Source: Bacteroidota bacterium (GTDB taxonomy: Bacteria > Zhuqueibacterota > Zhuqueibacteria > Zhuqueibacterales > Geothermadaptataceae). Taken from it: a DNA stretch of 10,195 nucleotides. How positions within the stretch are numbered: position 1 is the first letter of the stretch; each line of letters begins with the position of its first letter. The stretch is taken from the NCBI GenBank assembly GCA_011375275.1, contig DRLW01000239.1:1-10195 (forward strand), read 5' to 3'. Shown here in pieces: positions 1 through 6,039 of this stretch. The position numbers and the translations under genes were made by a program. The notes beneath the pieces are model-generated. The model was not told the origin of the DNA. It worked only from the letters and a program-made list of their open reading frames with translations, and did no database searches.

Positions 1-702
1 GCTCTCGGCCGCGTCTTCGATGCGGTCAAAGGTCGCCAGCATGGTTTTGCTCGCCGCAGGCCGGGGGATGAGGCGGACGAGCACCTCGGTGAAAATGCCG
101 AGAATGCCCTCGCTGCCGATGAAGAGATCGGTCAGCCGCAGGCCGGCGACATCTTTGACACATTTGTTGCCGGTTTCGATGATTTCACCCGTTGGCAGCA
201 CGACTTGCAGTCCCATGGTATAGTTTGCCGTAACGCCGTATTTCAGGCCGCGCAGCCCACCGGAGTTCTCCGCAACGTTGCCGCCGATGGTACAGATTTT
301 CATGCTGCCCGGGTCCGGGGGATAAAACAACCCGCGCTGCTCAACGGCAGCGTGCAGGTCCGCGGTGATGACGCCGGCCTGCACCTTTGCGGTCAGGTTG
401 GCCTCGTCGATTTCGATGATCCTGTTCCAGCGCGGGAACAGCATGACGATGCTGCCCGGTACCGGGACAGAGCCACCGCTCAGCCCGGTACCAGAACCGC
501 GCGGCACGACCGGAGTACCGCTGTCGTTGGCCAGACGCATGATTCGGGAAACTTGCTCGGCATCTGCAGGAATGACGCCCGCCAGTGGCGCGTTTTCAAG
601 TACCGGCGTGCCGTCATACCCGAGAGTGATGAGGTCTTCCGGTGAGGTCAGAACCCGGTCGTTGCCGGTGATCTCCTGCAGTGCCTTGATGAGGGCAGAC
701 AC
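1..702 (-). CDS. glcD: GlcD-like FAD-linked oxidase (glycolate/D-lactate type), N-terminal part
   Basis: The minus strand reads open for 234 codons from a GTG at 702 to the window edge, so this is the N-terminal half of a protein usually about 460 residues long. It matches the FAD_binding_4 (PCMH-type) flavin domain of GlcD/D-lactate dehydrogenase oxidases. The FAD pyrophosphate-binding loop VPRGSGTGLSGGSVPVPG is at residues 66-83, GGNVAENSGGLRGLKYGV at 140-157 and GLRLTDLFIGSEGILG at 187-202. These enzymes oxidise 2-hydroxyacids such as glycolate or D-lactate and pass electrons to a partner Fe-S protein or carrier. GTG 702 is chosen because AGGGAG lies 8 bases upstream; the in-frame TTG at 708 would be too close to it. 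The C-terminal substrate/FAD-oxidase_C domain lies outside the window, so the substrate cannot be fixed. A MITE-like element begins only about 60 bp upstream of the start and may affect expression. Confidence 0.9.
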   Translation of the reverse strand, partial: MSALIKALQEITGNDRVLTSPEDLITLGYDGTPVLENAPLAGVIPADAEQVSRIMRLANDSGTPVVPRGSGTGLSGGSVPVPGSIVMLFPRWNRIIEIDEANLTAKVQAGVITADLHAAVEQRGLFYPPDPGSMKICTIGGNVAENSGGLRGLKYGVTANYTMGLQVVLPTGEIIETGNKCVKDVAGLRLTDLFIGSEGILGIFTEVLVRLIPRPAASKTMLATFDRIEDAAES

Positions 703-761
703 GATCAAAACTCCCTTGGGTTTATATTCAGTTGCGTGATACCGTTTAAAGCAAGCAAAGT

Positions 762-996
762 CCGGGTATCCAGTTAACTCAGCTAACCGGGGCCTGGCTC
801 AGATACCGGCATGTGTCATTCCGGCCGAGCGAAGCGCAGTGCCGGGGTCTCATCTTTTCAGGCAGGTGCTAGAGTCCGTGAGATTCCGGTCTTCCCCTGC
901 GGGGAAACCGGAATGACCGTTTTTGTGCAGGCACGTGCTGTTGTCAGGTGGTCCGGCTGAAAAGATGCAACCGTGCTGAGTTATGGGGATAACCAG
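762..996 (+). mobile_element. MITE-like element, copy A (235 bp, inverted termini, 11-bp target duplication)
   Basis: The left end starts CCGGGTATCC and continues AGTTAACTCAGC. The reverse complement of the right end starts CTGGTTATCC and ends TAACTCAGC, so the termini form an ungapped 22-bp imperfect inverted repeat (17 of 22 match). The element is flanked by GCAAGCAAAGT (751-761) and GCACGCAAAGT (997-1007), an 11-bp direct repeat with one mismatch, as expected for a target-site duplication. Copy B at 2001-2235 has exactly the same length and is closely similar throughout. The interior has two stem-loop regions: TCATTCCGGC pairing with the GCCGG that follows, and ATTCCGGT-CTTCCCC facing GGGGAAA-CCGGAAT around 881-913. 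No coding capacity is visible, so it would need a transposase supplied in trans. It lies between the divergently oriented glcD and SprA-like genes. Confidence 0.8.
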
Positions 997-1089
997 GCAC
1001 GCAAAGTACACGGCCAACAGTCAAAAGGCAAGAACAAAGAAGCCGGCCGGCCGGGAAATTTATCTGACCTGTGTCAGCGCTCCGGCCGT

Positions 1090-1115
1090 TAAACTAATCG
1101 CGTTTCTGCCGATAG
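1090..1115 (+). promoter_or_regulatory. sigma-28 (FliA)-like promoter
   Basis: TAAA (1090-1093) and GCCGATAG (1108-1115) match the -35 and -10 elements of the flagellar sigma-28 consensus (TAAA, about 15 bp, GCCGATAA). The spacing is 14 bp, or 15 if the -35 is read as TTAA from 1089. Transcription would start near 1122, giving a leader of about 140 nt before the SprA-like gene. That leader contains a small hairpin, GGTAGC/GCTACC at 1142-1159. The -10 match is good; the -35 match is short and its spacing is off by one. Use by sigma-28 is an inference. Confidence 0.4.
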
Positions 1116-1259
1116 TGAGGATATCCGCCGGAACCCGAACAGGTAGCGCGTTGGCTACCGGGATGAATGCGCATCCTGTTTCCGGATCGTCCGGCTAACC
1201 CGGTTTTTCCAGCGATGTGCCTGTTTGTGTACAGAATTTGAGAAGGCTGCCCAGACCAC

Positions 1260-1925
1260 ATGAATGTCGATAGTTCATATAGTTCAATCTTCGCCCTGCG
1301 GGCTCGCTATGTGAAGGCTCAGGCAGAGCAGGCCGGGGGAGAGCGGGCTTCCTCTGCTGCTGAGGCTGCGCCTGTCGAAGAAGCAGATAAACTGCAACAG
1401 GCCGTCGAAAAAAAGCAGGCAGCACCTGCCCGTCGTGATGCGGAGCTGACCGAGGAGGAAAAGCAGCAGGTTGAAAAGCTGCAGAAACGCGACCGGGAAG
1501 TGCGCGCGCATGAGCAGGCGCATCTCTCTGCTGCCGGGGGCTATGCACGTGGGGGAGCGAGCTATACGTTCGAAACCGGGCCTGATGGCCGCAGGTATGC
1601 TACCGGCGGCGAAGTCCCGATCGACACCAGCGAAGTGCCGGATGATCCGCAGGCGACGATCCGCAAGATGGCGATCATCCGCAAGGCAGCGCTGGCGCCG
1701 CAAAACCCCTCGGGTGCTGATCGCAATATCGCTGCGAGCGCGGCGATGAAATCCGCGCAGGCCATGCGGGAAATGCTGCAGGATGAGAGCGGGAACCCGA
1801 CTGAGGAACCGTCCGGTGGAGCACAGCAGAGCGAGCTCAATGATGAGCAGCAGAACAGCACCAATATCTGGCAGACCCGCCGTGCACTCGTCGCTTATAG
1901 TCAGGCTGCGTATGCTGCTGCCTGA
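1260..1925 (+). CDS. SprA-related putative metalloprotease (CJM1_0395-type family)
   Basis: This 221-residue protein starts at ATG 1260, with AGAAGG at 1241-1246 as a rather distant ribosome binding site (13 nt). It has a low-complexity N-terminus, then a charged, probably coiled-coil segment rich in Glu, Lys and Gln (residues 38-82). A conserved core follows: RAHEQAHLSAAGGYARGG (82-99), GPDGRRYATGGEVPIDTSEV (107-126) and the DDPQATIRKMAIIRKAALAPQNPSGADRN region (128-156). HEQAH at 84-88 fits the HExxH zinc-protease motif, which is why the SprA-related family is called a putative metalloprotease. The activity has not been seen here, and the third metal ligand is not obvious. There is no signal peptide or membrane segment, so it is probably cytosolic. 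The Gln/Ser-rich tail (175-221) looks disordered. The gene stands alone, between two direct copies of a MITE-like element and behind a possible sigma-28 promoter. Confidence 0.8.
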   Translation: MNVDSSYSSIFALRARYVKAQAEQAGGERASSAAEAAPVEEADKLQQAVEKKQAAPARRDAELTEEEKQQVEKLQKRDREVRAHEQAHLSAAGGYARGGASYTFETGPDGRRYATGGEVPIDTSEVPDDPQATIRKMAIIRKAALAPQNPSGADRNIAASAAMKSAQAMREMLQDESGNPTEEPSGGAQQSELNDEQQNSTNIWQTRRALVAYSQAAYAAA

Positions 1926-2000
1926 TGCATGCCTCGTTTAATCTGAAAATCCACTCGTTTTACAAAGTCCGTTTCATCAGTGTTATGAGAACCTTGCGTC

Positions 2001-2235
2001 CCGGGTATCCAGTTAACTCAGCTAACAGGGCTCTGGCCCGGATACCGGCATGTGTCATTCCGGCCAAGCGCAGCGCAATGCCGGAATCTCATCTTTTCTG
2101 GCTCGTGCCTGAGTCTGGGAGATTCCGGTCTTCCCCTGCGGGGAAAACGGAATGACGGTTCTGGGGCAGGCATGTTCTGTTGTCACGCGGTCTGGTTGAA
2201 AAAATGCAATCGTGCTGAGTTAAGTGGATAACCAG
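2001..2235 (+). mobile_element. MITE-like element, copy B (235 bp, inverted termini, 11-bp target duplication)
   Basis: Same element and orientation as 762-996, and exactly the same length. The left terminus CCGGGTATCCAGTTAACTCAGC (2001-2022, 22 bp) matches the reverse complement of the right terminus (2214-2235) at 19 of 22 positions. Direct repeats flank it: AACCTTGCGTC (1990-2000) and AATCTTGCGTA (2236-2246), 9 of 11 identical with a perfect 7-bp core, CTTGCGT. The flanks differ completely from those of copy A, which argues for independent insertion rather than duplication of a larger block. Two internal hairpin-forming segments (about 2056-2092 and 2119-2156) are conserved with copy A. 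It lies about 75 bp downstream of the SprA-like stop codon, so its hairpins could end or stabilise that transcript. No ORF or transposase is present. Confidence 0.82.
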
Positions 2236-2336
2236 AATCTTGCGTAGATTTTTTTCGTGATAGTTCGGTCCTGTCCGGGCTTTTTGCCTGTTTGCGTCAT
2301 GTCACGCACTGTGTCGGGCGTGCTGAGCAGGAACAG

Positions 2337-2392
2337 TGTGGGGTAGCCCGGGTTGGCTGGTGACGCTGGAGCGCCGGGGGTGCGTGGCACCG
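2337..2392 (+). repeat. Dispersed repeat D, copy 1
   Basis: The block CCGGGTTGG, then GTGACGCTGGAGCG, then GTGCGTGGCACCGG recurs at 2605-2690 with small gaps. The shared core is GTGACGCTGGAGCG with C or T following, then CGGG and TGCGTG(G/A)CACCG. In this copy the palindrome arm is imperfect (GACGCT GG AGCGCC). The right end coincides with the place where the inverted MITE copy C loses similarity to copies A and B (about 2392-2396). The 2236-2336 stretch before it shows no recognisable gene or signal. Confidence 0.55.
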
Positions 2393-2393
2393 G

Positions 2394-2573
2394 ATGAACA
2401 GAAGCGCACTCGCCCGGAGCCATAATTCCGGTTTCCCTGCAGGAAAACCAGAATCTCCCAGACTCAGACTCGTACCCGAAAAAATGAGATTCCGGCACTT
2501 CACTTCGCCTGGCCGGAATGACAGAAGAGGGTATCTGGCTCAGGTCAGTTAGCCGAGTTGACTGCATACCTTT
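2394..2573 (-). mobile_element. MITE-like element, copy C, inverted, diverged and truncated
   Basis: Read on the minus strand from 2573, this follows copies A and B: GGTATGCAGTCAACTCGGCTAAC at the terminus (mutated from GGTATCCAGTTAACTCAGCTAAC), then TGTCATTCCGGCC, TGCCGGAATCTCAT, GAGTCTGGGAGATTC and GAAACCGGAAT. Similarity continues to TTCTGTT (about 2396-2403) and then stops. The last roughly 55 bp of the element, including the right terminal repeat, are missing. No target duplication is visible. It is clearly older than copies A and B and lies between two direct copies of repeat D. Together, B and C form a large imperfect inverted repeat across 2001-2573. Confidence 0.65.
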
Positions 2574-2604
2574 TACCTGCCCGAGACAGAGCATTTTTGT
2601 TTGG

Positions 2605-2690
2605 CGTGGGTAGTCTCGGCCTGCCGGGTTGGGTGGTGGTGACGCTGGAGCGTCGGGAGGTGCGTGACACCGCAGGAGCGGTGTCACGAG
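2605..2690 (+). repeat. Dispersed repeat D, copy 2, with perfect 11-bp hairpin
   Basis: Second copy of the repeat at 2337-2392. It contains the perfect palindrome GACGCT-GG-AGCGTC (2641-2654) and a perfect 11-bp stem CGTGACACCGC-AGGA-GCGGTGTCACG (2663-2688). Small GGA-loop hairpins of this kind are common as dispersed intergenic repeats in several bacterial groups. No poly-T tract follows, so a terminator function is not supported. Confidence 0.6.
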
Positions 2691-2791
2691 ATGAGAGATG
2701 AAATGAGGTGAGGGCGTTTGTGCCGTATATTTTTATCATGTGATGCGTTTTGCGTGATTATTCGATCGAAATTACGAATTCTTAATCTGCA

Positions 2792-2820
2792 TTGAAACGT
2801 TCTTTGCTGTACATTACCTT
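2792..2820 (+). promoter_or_regulatory. Candidate sigma-70 promoter for an RNA
   Basis: TTGAAA (2792-2797), a 17-bp spacer and TACCTT (2815-2820) give a plausible sigma-70 promoter in locally AT-rich sequence. Transcription would begin near 2827, just before the folded segment that ends near 2970. It lies about 375 bp upstream of the nearest coding start. Confidence 0.35.
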
Positions 2821-2826
2821 GACCAT

Positions 2827-2970
2827 ACCACGCAGGGACTTATTCCGAAAAATTTGTCAAGCAAGGATGCGCACCAGAGAGGCCGGATAGCGGAAAGTCC
2901 GTTGAACACACATTTTTTGCAGTAAAACCGGCATTGGGCTTTGCTCTCGCCCGCACGGAATAATTATGGT
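2827..2970 (+). ncRNA. Candidate structured non-coding RNA (family unknown)
   Basis: An intergenic segment shows nested complementarity. TTATTCCG (2840-2847) pairs perfectly with CGGAATAA (2956-2963). Just outside it, ACCATA (2822-2827) pairs with TATGGT (2965-2970). Inside are GCCGG (2882-2886) with CCGGC (2928-2932) and a GGGC/GCCC hairpin (2936-2952). A long closing stem with a large inner loop and a length of about 145-150 nt is reminiscent of 6S-type RNA architecture, but I recognise no diagnostic sequence. The predicted start (about 2827) would leave most of the outermost 6-bp arm outside the transcript, so that stem is doubtful. It could instead be a long leader element of the MBL-fold gene or chance pairing. 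Confidence 0.3.
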
Positions 2971-3196
2971 ATTAAATTTGATGCGTCGATCGAGTGGCCA
3001 TCTCTGTTTGCTCACGCTATGAAATCGGGTGATGCATCTGTTTCACCATGTATATTTTTTACTAAAAAATGAACTCATGACGGGAAATCGCGTTCGGAAA
3101 AAGAATGCCTGTTCCGTTGATTTTCCTGAGCCGGTGCGGCGGGATTGATTGTTGATCTTTCTGCCGGCCCCGCTGGCTGGACGTCGAGAGGATTCT

Positions 3197-4129
3197 ATGA
3201 AGCAGCATGATCTGCTGATCAGACTTTGGGGAGTTCGCGGCAGTTATCCCGTCCCCGGAGAAAAAACGGTTGAATTTGGAGGCAATACCTCCTGTGTCGA
3301 GATCCGTAACCGCAAGCATCGTCTGATTCTTGATTCGGGAACGGGCATCATACCCTTAGGCGAAAAAATACTCCGGGAATACCAGGCTGACCGTGAAAAC
3401 GGCGCTGAGGAAACCCTGCACCTGACCGTCCTTTTGACCCATACCCATCACGACCATATCCAGGGCCTGCCTTTTTTTGCTCCTGCCTACCAGGCCTATT
3501 GTTCTCTGTATCTGTTCGGGCCGCAGCTTTTGGGCGAGGACCTGCTGTCCAGCATTTCTCTGTCTATGGAGCCTACTTTTTGCCCGGTGCGTTTTGAAGA
3601 GATGAACTCGAAAAAGATCATCCAGAACATGACAGATACCGATAAACTGATCCTGCGCAATTCGGGCAACCATCCCACGCTCTACAATATCCGGGAAAAA
3701 GTCGATGACATAGCTCCGGAAGACCTCACGATCACAGCTTTCAGAAGCTATGCCCATCCAAAAGATGGCGTCTTTGTCTATCGGATCGCTGTCAATGGCA
3801 AAAGCATCGTCTATGCAACAGATACGGAAGGCTATGTCGGTGGGGATTCGCGTCTGATTGCGTTTGCCCGCGGCGCCGATGTGTTGATCCACGATGCCCA
3901 GTATCTGGAGCACGAATATACCGATCCGGCCAATCCCAAGCAGGGCTACGGCCACAGCACCATCGAAATGGCGTGCGAGGTTGCGAAAAAAGCGCAGGTC
4001 GGTAAGCTCATCCTCTTCCACCATGACCCTTCTCATGACGATGATCAAATGAAAAAAATAGAGAAAATCGCTCAGGGATATTTCAAAAACTCGGTTGCGG
4101 GCAAAGAGGGCATGGAAATCTGGCTCTGA
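3197..4129 (+). CDS. MBL-fold metallo-hydrolase, PhnP/RNase Z-like
   Basis: This 310-residue protein belongs to the metallo-beta-lactamase superfamily (COG1235-like, related to phosphoribosyl 1,2-cyclic phosphodiesterase PhnP and RNase Z). Visible elements, in order: RLWGVRGSYPVPG (9-21), FGGNTSCVEI (27-36), LDSGTGI (45-51), the metal motif THTHHDHIQGLPFF (81-94; ligands H82, H84, D86, H87), YAHP (185-188), ATDTEG (207-212, bridging D209), IHDAQY (231-236), GHST (252-255) and LFHHDPSHDDD (273-283). The full two-metal ligand set appears present, so it should be an active hydrolase, probably of a phosphodiester. The substrate is unknown. ATG 3197 is chosen because GAGAGGA (3186-3192) lies just upstream; an in-frame TTG at 3149 lacks such a site. 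The gene is monocistronic, with a terminator about 50 bp downstream. No signal peptide is seen, so it is cytosolic. Confidence 0.88.
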   Translation: MKQHDLLIRLWGVRGSYPVPGEKTVEFGGNTSCVEIRNRKHRLILDSGTGIIPLGEKILREYQADRENGAEETLHLTVLLTHTHHDHIQGLPFFAPAYQAYCSLYLFGPQLLGEDLLSSISLSMEPTFCPVRFEEMNSKKIIQNMTDTDKLILRNSGNHPTLYNIREKVDDIAPEDLTITAFRSYAHPKDGVFVYRIAVNGKSIVYATDTEGYVGGDSRLIAFARGADVLIHDAQYLEHEYTDPANPKQGYGHSTIEMACEVAKKAQVGKLILFHHDPSHDDDQMKKIEKIAQGYFKNSVAGKEGMEIWL

Positions 4130-4177
4130 AAAAATACATTCGCTTTTCCCCCGAATTTTCTCCCCCGTGATGAGAAT

Positions 4178-4204
4178 AGGCTGGCAAAGTGTCCAGCCTT
4201 TTTT
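4178..4204 (+). terminator. Rho-independent terminator after the MBL-fold gene
   Basis: AGGCTGG (4178-4184), an 8-nt loop, and CCAGCCT (4193-4199) form a 7-bp stem running into TTTTTT (4199-4204). This ends the hydrolase transcript and isolates the following operon. The 246 bp from 4205 to the thioesterase start show no gene; a frame extended upstream to GTG 4265 is open but not convincingly coding. Confidence 0.9.
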
Positions 4205-4450
4205 ATATTAGGCACATGCACATTTTCCCGGTTTTCCCGGCCTGAAAGATGCGTACATCCTGCTGTGAACTCCCAGCAAACACTCATCGATGCGCTGAAA
4301 GCAAGCATTCTGCAGGCCAAACTTTTTCAGCTTTCCCATTTTTCAGTGCACACAGACTGTTTTGTAAATCGGTCAGGACGGGGGAGTGCAGTGTCCGGGA
4401 ACCGGGATGGACCAGAGATACTTCGAATAGCCAAGATACAGGAGATAACC

Positions 4451-4930
4451 GTGACCGTGGAAGAAACCCGCAAACCCATCGCACAGATTACAGAGATCGT
4501 ACTGCCCAATGATGCCAACACCCTGGGCAACCTGCTCGGCGGCAAAGTGATGCACCTGATCGATATCGCCTGTGCCATCGCTGCCTCCCGGCATTGCCGG
4601 AGACCGGTCGTCACCGCCTCGATCGATCACCTCGATTTCAAACATCCGATCAAAGTCGGCGAGCTGGTCATCGTCAAAGCGGCGCTCAATCGTGCCTTTC
4701 GCACCTCGATGGAAGTCGGCGCCAAGGTGATGTCCGAAAATATGCTCACAGGTGAATGCCGGCACACGAGCACGGCCTATCTGACTTTTGTCGCCCTCGG
4801 TGAGGATGGCAAACCGATTCCCGTACCCGAATACATTCCGCAGACCGATGAGGAAAAACGACGCTGGGAACAGGCCGCGATCCGGCGGGAAAATCGTCTG
4901 CGTGAAGCGAAAAAACTGGCAGATGTCTGA
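4451..4930 (+). CDS. Hot-dog fold acyl-CoA thioesterase (YciA/BACH-like)
   Basis: This 159-residue single-domain hot-dog protein resembles the YciA/cytosolic acyl-CoA hydrolase family, which hydrolyses acyl-CoA to free acid and CoA. Motifs: TEIVLPNDANTLGNLLGGKVMHLID (residues about 15-39, carrying the catalytic Asn-Asp and Gly-Gly segment), VVTASIDHLDFKHPIKVGE (about 55-73) and AFRTSMEVGAKV (83-94), followed by a charged C-terminal helix rich in Glu and Arg. The start is GTG 4451, six bases after GGAG (4441-4444); this gives the normal family length. The same frame stays open upstream to GTG 4265, which would add 62 residues unlike the family, so I treat that as leader. It is the first gene of the operon; queG starts 38 bp downstream. 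Its link with tRNA modification and molybdopterin genes looks transcriptional rather than functional. Confidence 0.88.
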   Translation: MTVEETRKPIAQITEIVLPNDANTLGNLLGGKVMHLIDIACAIAASRHCRRPVVTASIDHLDFKHPIKVGELVIVKAALNRAFRTSMEVGAKVMSENMLTGECRHTSTAYLTFVALGEDGKPIPVPEYIPQTDEEKRRWEQAAIRRENRLREAKKLADV

Positions 4931-4968
4931 TTGTGCCAAACATCAAACGGGCTTTCCCGGCGGATAAA

Positions 4969-6039
4969 ATGACAGAGATGGAAGCCAGCACCCTCACAAA
5001 AAAACTGCGCCTGCGCGCCCTGGAACTCGGTTTTGCCGAATGTGGTGTTGCGCCTGTCGAGCAGCTTGAGGATATGCAGCATTATGACGCCTGGCTTGAG
5101 CACGGATTTCATGCAGACATGGACTATTTACGCAGGCACCGGGAAAAGAAGCACGATCCCGGGCTCATCGTGCCTCAGGCGCGCAGCATCATCGTCTGCT
5201 CGTTTGTGTACAACACCCGGGCTCCGCGTTCTACCGATGCGCATGCAGAAGGGGATGGCTGGATTTCCCGTTACGCCTGGGGCGATGATTATCATGATTT
5301 TGTGCTGAAAAAAATCCGTGCTCTGTACGCGTACCTCACCGAGCTGGCCCCCGGGTGCAGCGGGCGCTACTATGTCGATACCGGCCCTGTGCTCGAACGG
5401 GCGTGGGCACAACACGCCGGCATCGGCTGGCTGGGAAAAAATACCTGTCTTATCAATCCGGTTTTGGGTTCTTATACATTTCTTGCGCTGATTATTACCG
5501 ACGCAGAACTGCACCCTGACCAGCCGATGCCCGATCGCTGCGGCACGTGCACTCGCTGCCTCGATGCCTGCCCGACCGGGGCTCTGATTGAAGCTAATGT
5601 GCTTGACGCGAACCGATGTATTTCCTATCTTGCCATCGAGAAAAAGGACGAAATTCCCGAGGCATTACGGGAAGAAATGGGTCGCCACATCTTTGGCTGT
5701 GACATCTGTCAGGACGTGTGCCCGTGGAATCGCAGAGCACCGGTCAGTCTTGAGCCGGGCGTGCAGCCGAGAGAAGGAGCGGTCAATCCGGCGATTAAGG
5801 AACTACTCCAGCTCGATGAGGAGGCGTTCCGCCGGCGCTTCCGCAAATCGCCGGTGAAGCGGACGAAGTTTCGCGGTTTCATGCGCAATGTGCTCATCGC
5901 GGCCGGAAACAGCCGCCAGCCGGAGATGAGAGCCTACATTGCGCCTTTTCTCGAACACGAAGACGAACTCTTGCGCACTACCGCACGCTGGGCGTATGAT
6001 AGGATAGGGAGTACGCAAAAACAAGAGGACGCCGCCTGA
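4969..6039 (+). CDS. queG: Epoxyqueuosine reductase QueG
   Basis: This cytosolic enzyme catalyses the last step of queuosine synthesis: cobalamin- and Fe-S-dependent reduction of epoxyqueuosine to queuosine in the wobble position of GUN-anticodon tRNAs. From ATG 4969 the product has 356 residues. It shows the family signature YYVDTGPVLERAWAQHAGIGWLGKN (134-158), with D137 as the likely general acid. It has a two-[4Fe-4S] ferredoxin-like cassette, CGTCTRCLDACP (191-202) and CDICQDVCPWN (244-254), plus C217. A C-terminal HEAT-like helical region that would contact tRNA includes the PVKRTKFRGFMRNVLIAAGN segment (295-314). The frame is open back to GTG 4933, but residues before 4969 are unlike the family. 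ATG 4978 is also possible, and the ribosome binding site is weak for all of them. The stop overlaps the next start (TGATG), indicating coupled translation. This oxygen-independent enzyme differs from QueH, the alternative reductase. Confidence 0.95.
   Translation: MTEMEASTLTKKLRLRALELGFAECGVAPVEQLEDMQHYDAWLEHGFHADMDYLRRHREKKHDPGLIVPQARSIIVCSFVYNTRAPRSTDAHAEGDGWISRYAWGDDYHDFVLKKIRALYAYLTELAPGCSGRYYVDTGPVLERAWAQHAGIGWLGKNTCLINPVLGSYTFLALIITDAELHPDQPMPDRCGTCTRCLDACPTGALIEANVLDANRCISYLAIEKKDEIPEALREEMGRHIFGCDICQDVCPWNRRAPVSLEPGVQPREGAVNPAIKELLQLDEEAFRRRFRKSPVKRTKFRGFMRNVLIAAGNSRQPEMRAYIAPFLEHEDELLRTTARWAYDRIGSTQKQEDAA

Larger units (their letters stand above)
2691..3196. other. Gene-free stretch of about 500 bp before the MBL-fold gene
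   Basis: No ORF with coding character is seen on either strand. It holds a candidate promoter (2792-2820) and structured RNA (about 2827-2970), described separately. After these come a hairpin GGTGA/TCACC (3028-3047) and an AT palindrome, ATTTTTT-ACT-AAAAAAT (3054-3070), which together might stop transcription in either direction. Positions 3071-3196 would then be the leader of the downstream hydrolase; I see no clear sigma-70 promoter there. Confidence 0.5.

Noticed and set aside
205..739. Plus-strand frames opposite glcD
   Set aside because: The minus strand encodes an unmistakable FAD-oxidase domain; the plus frames have no recognisable features.
762..2238. Composite transposon carrying the SprA-like gene
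   Set aside because: Each element has its own target duplication and there is no duplication around the pair as a whole, so two separate insertions explain it better.
2220..2687. 155-codon minus-strand frame across MITE copy C and repeat D
   Set aside because: It lies wholly in repeats; the translation is low-complexity Pro/Ser/Ala with repeated phrases coming from the repeat copies.
2880..2905. GGAAAGTCCG resembling part of the RNase P RNA P4 region
   Set aside because: RNase P RNA is about 350 nt and needs the partner ACAGAAA-type element; neither is present.
3356..4048. 230-codon minus-strand frame opposite the MBL-fold gene
   Set aside because: Antisense shadow; the plus frame has the complete metal-binding motif set.
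4265..4450. N-terminal extension of the thioesterase from GTG 4265
   Set aside because: The extra 62 residues have no family counterpart, while GTG 4451 has a well-spaced ribosome binding site and gives the usual length.
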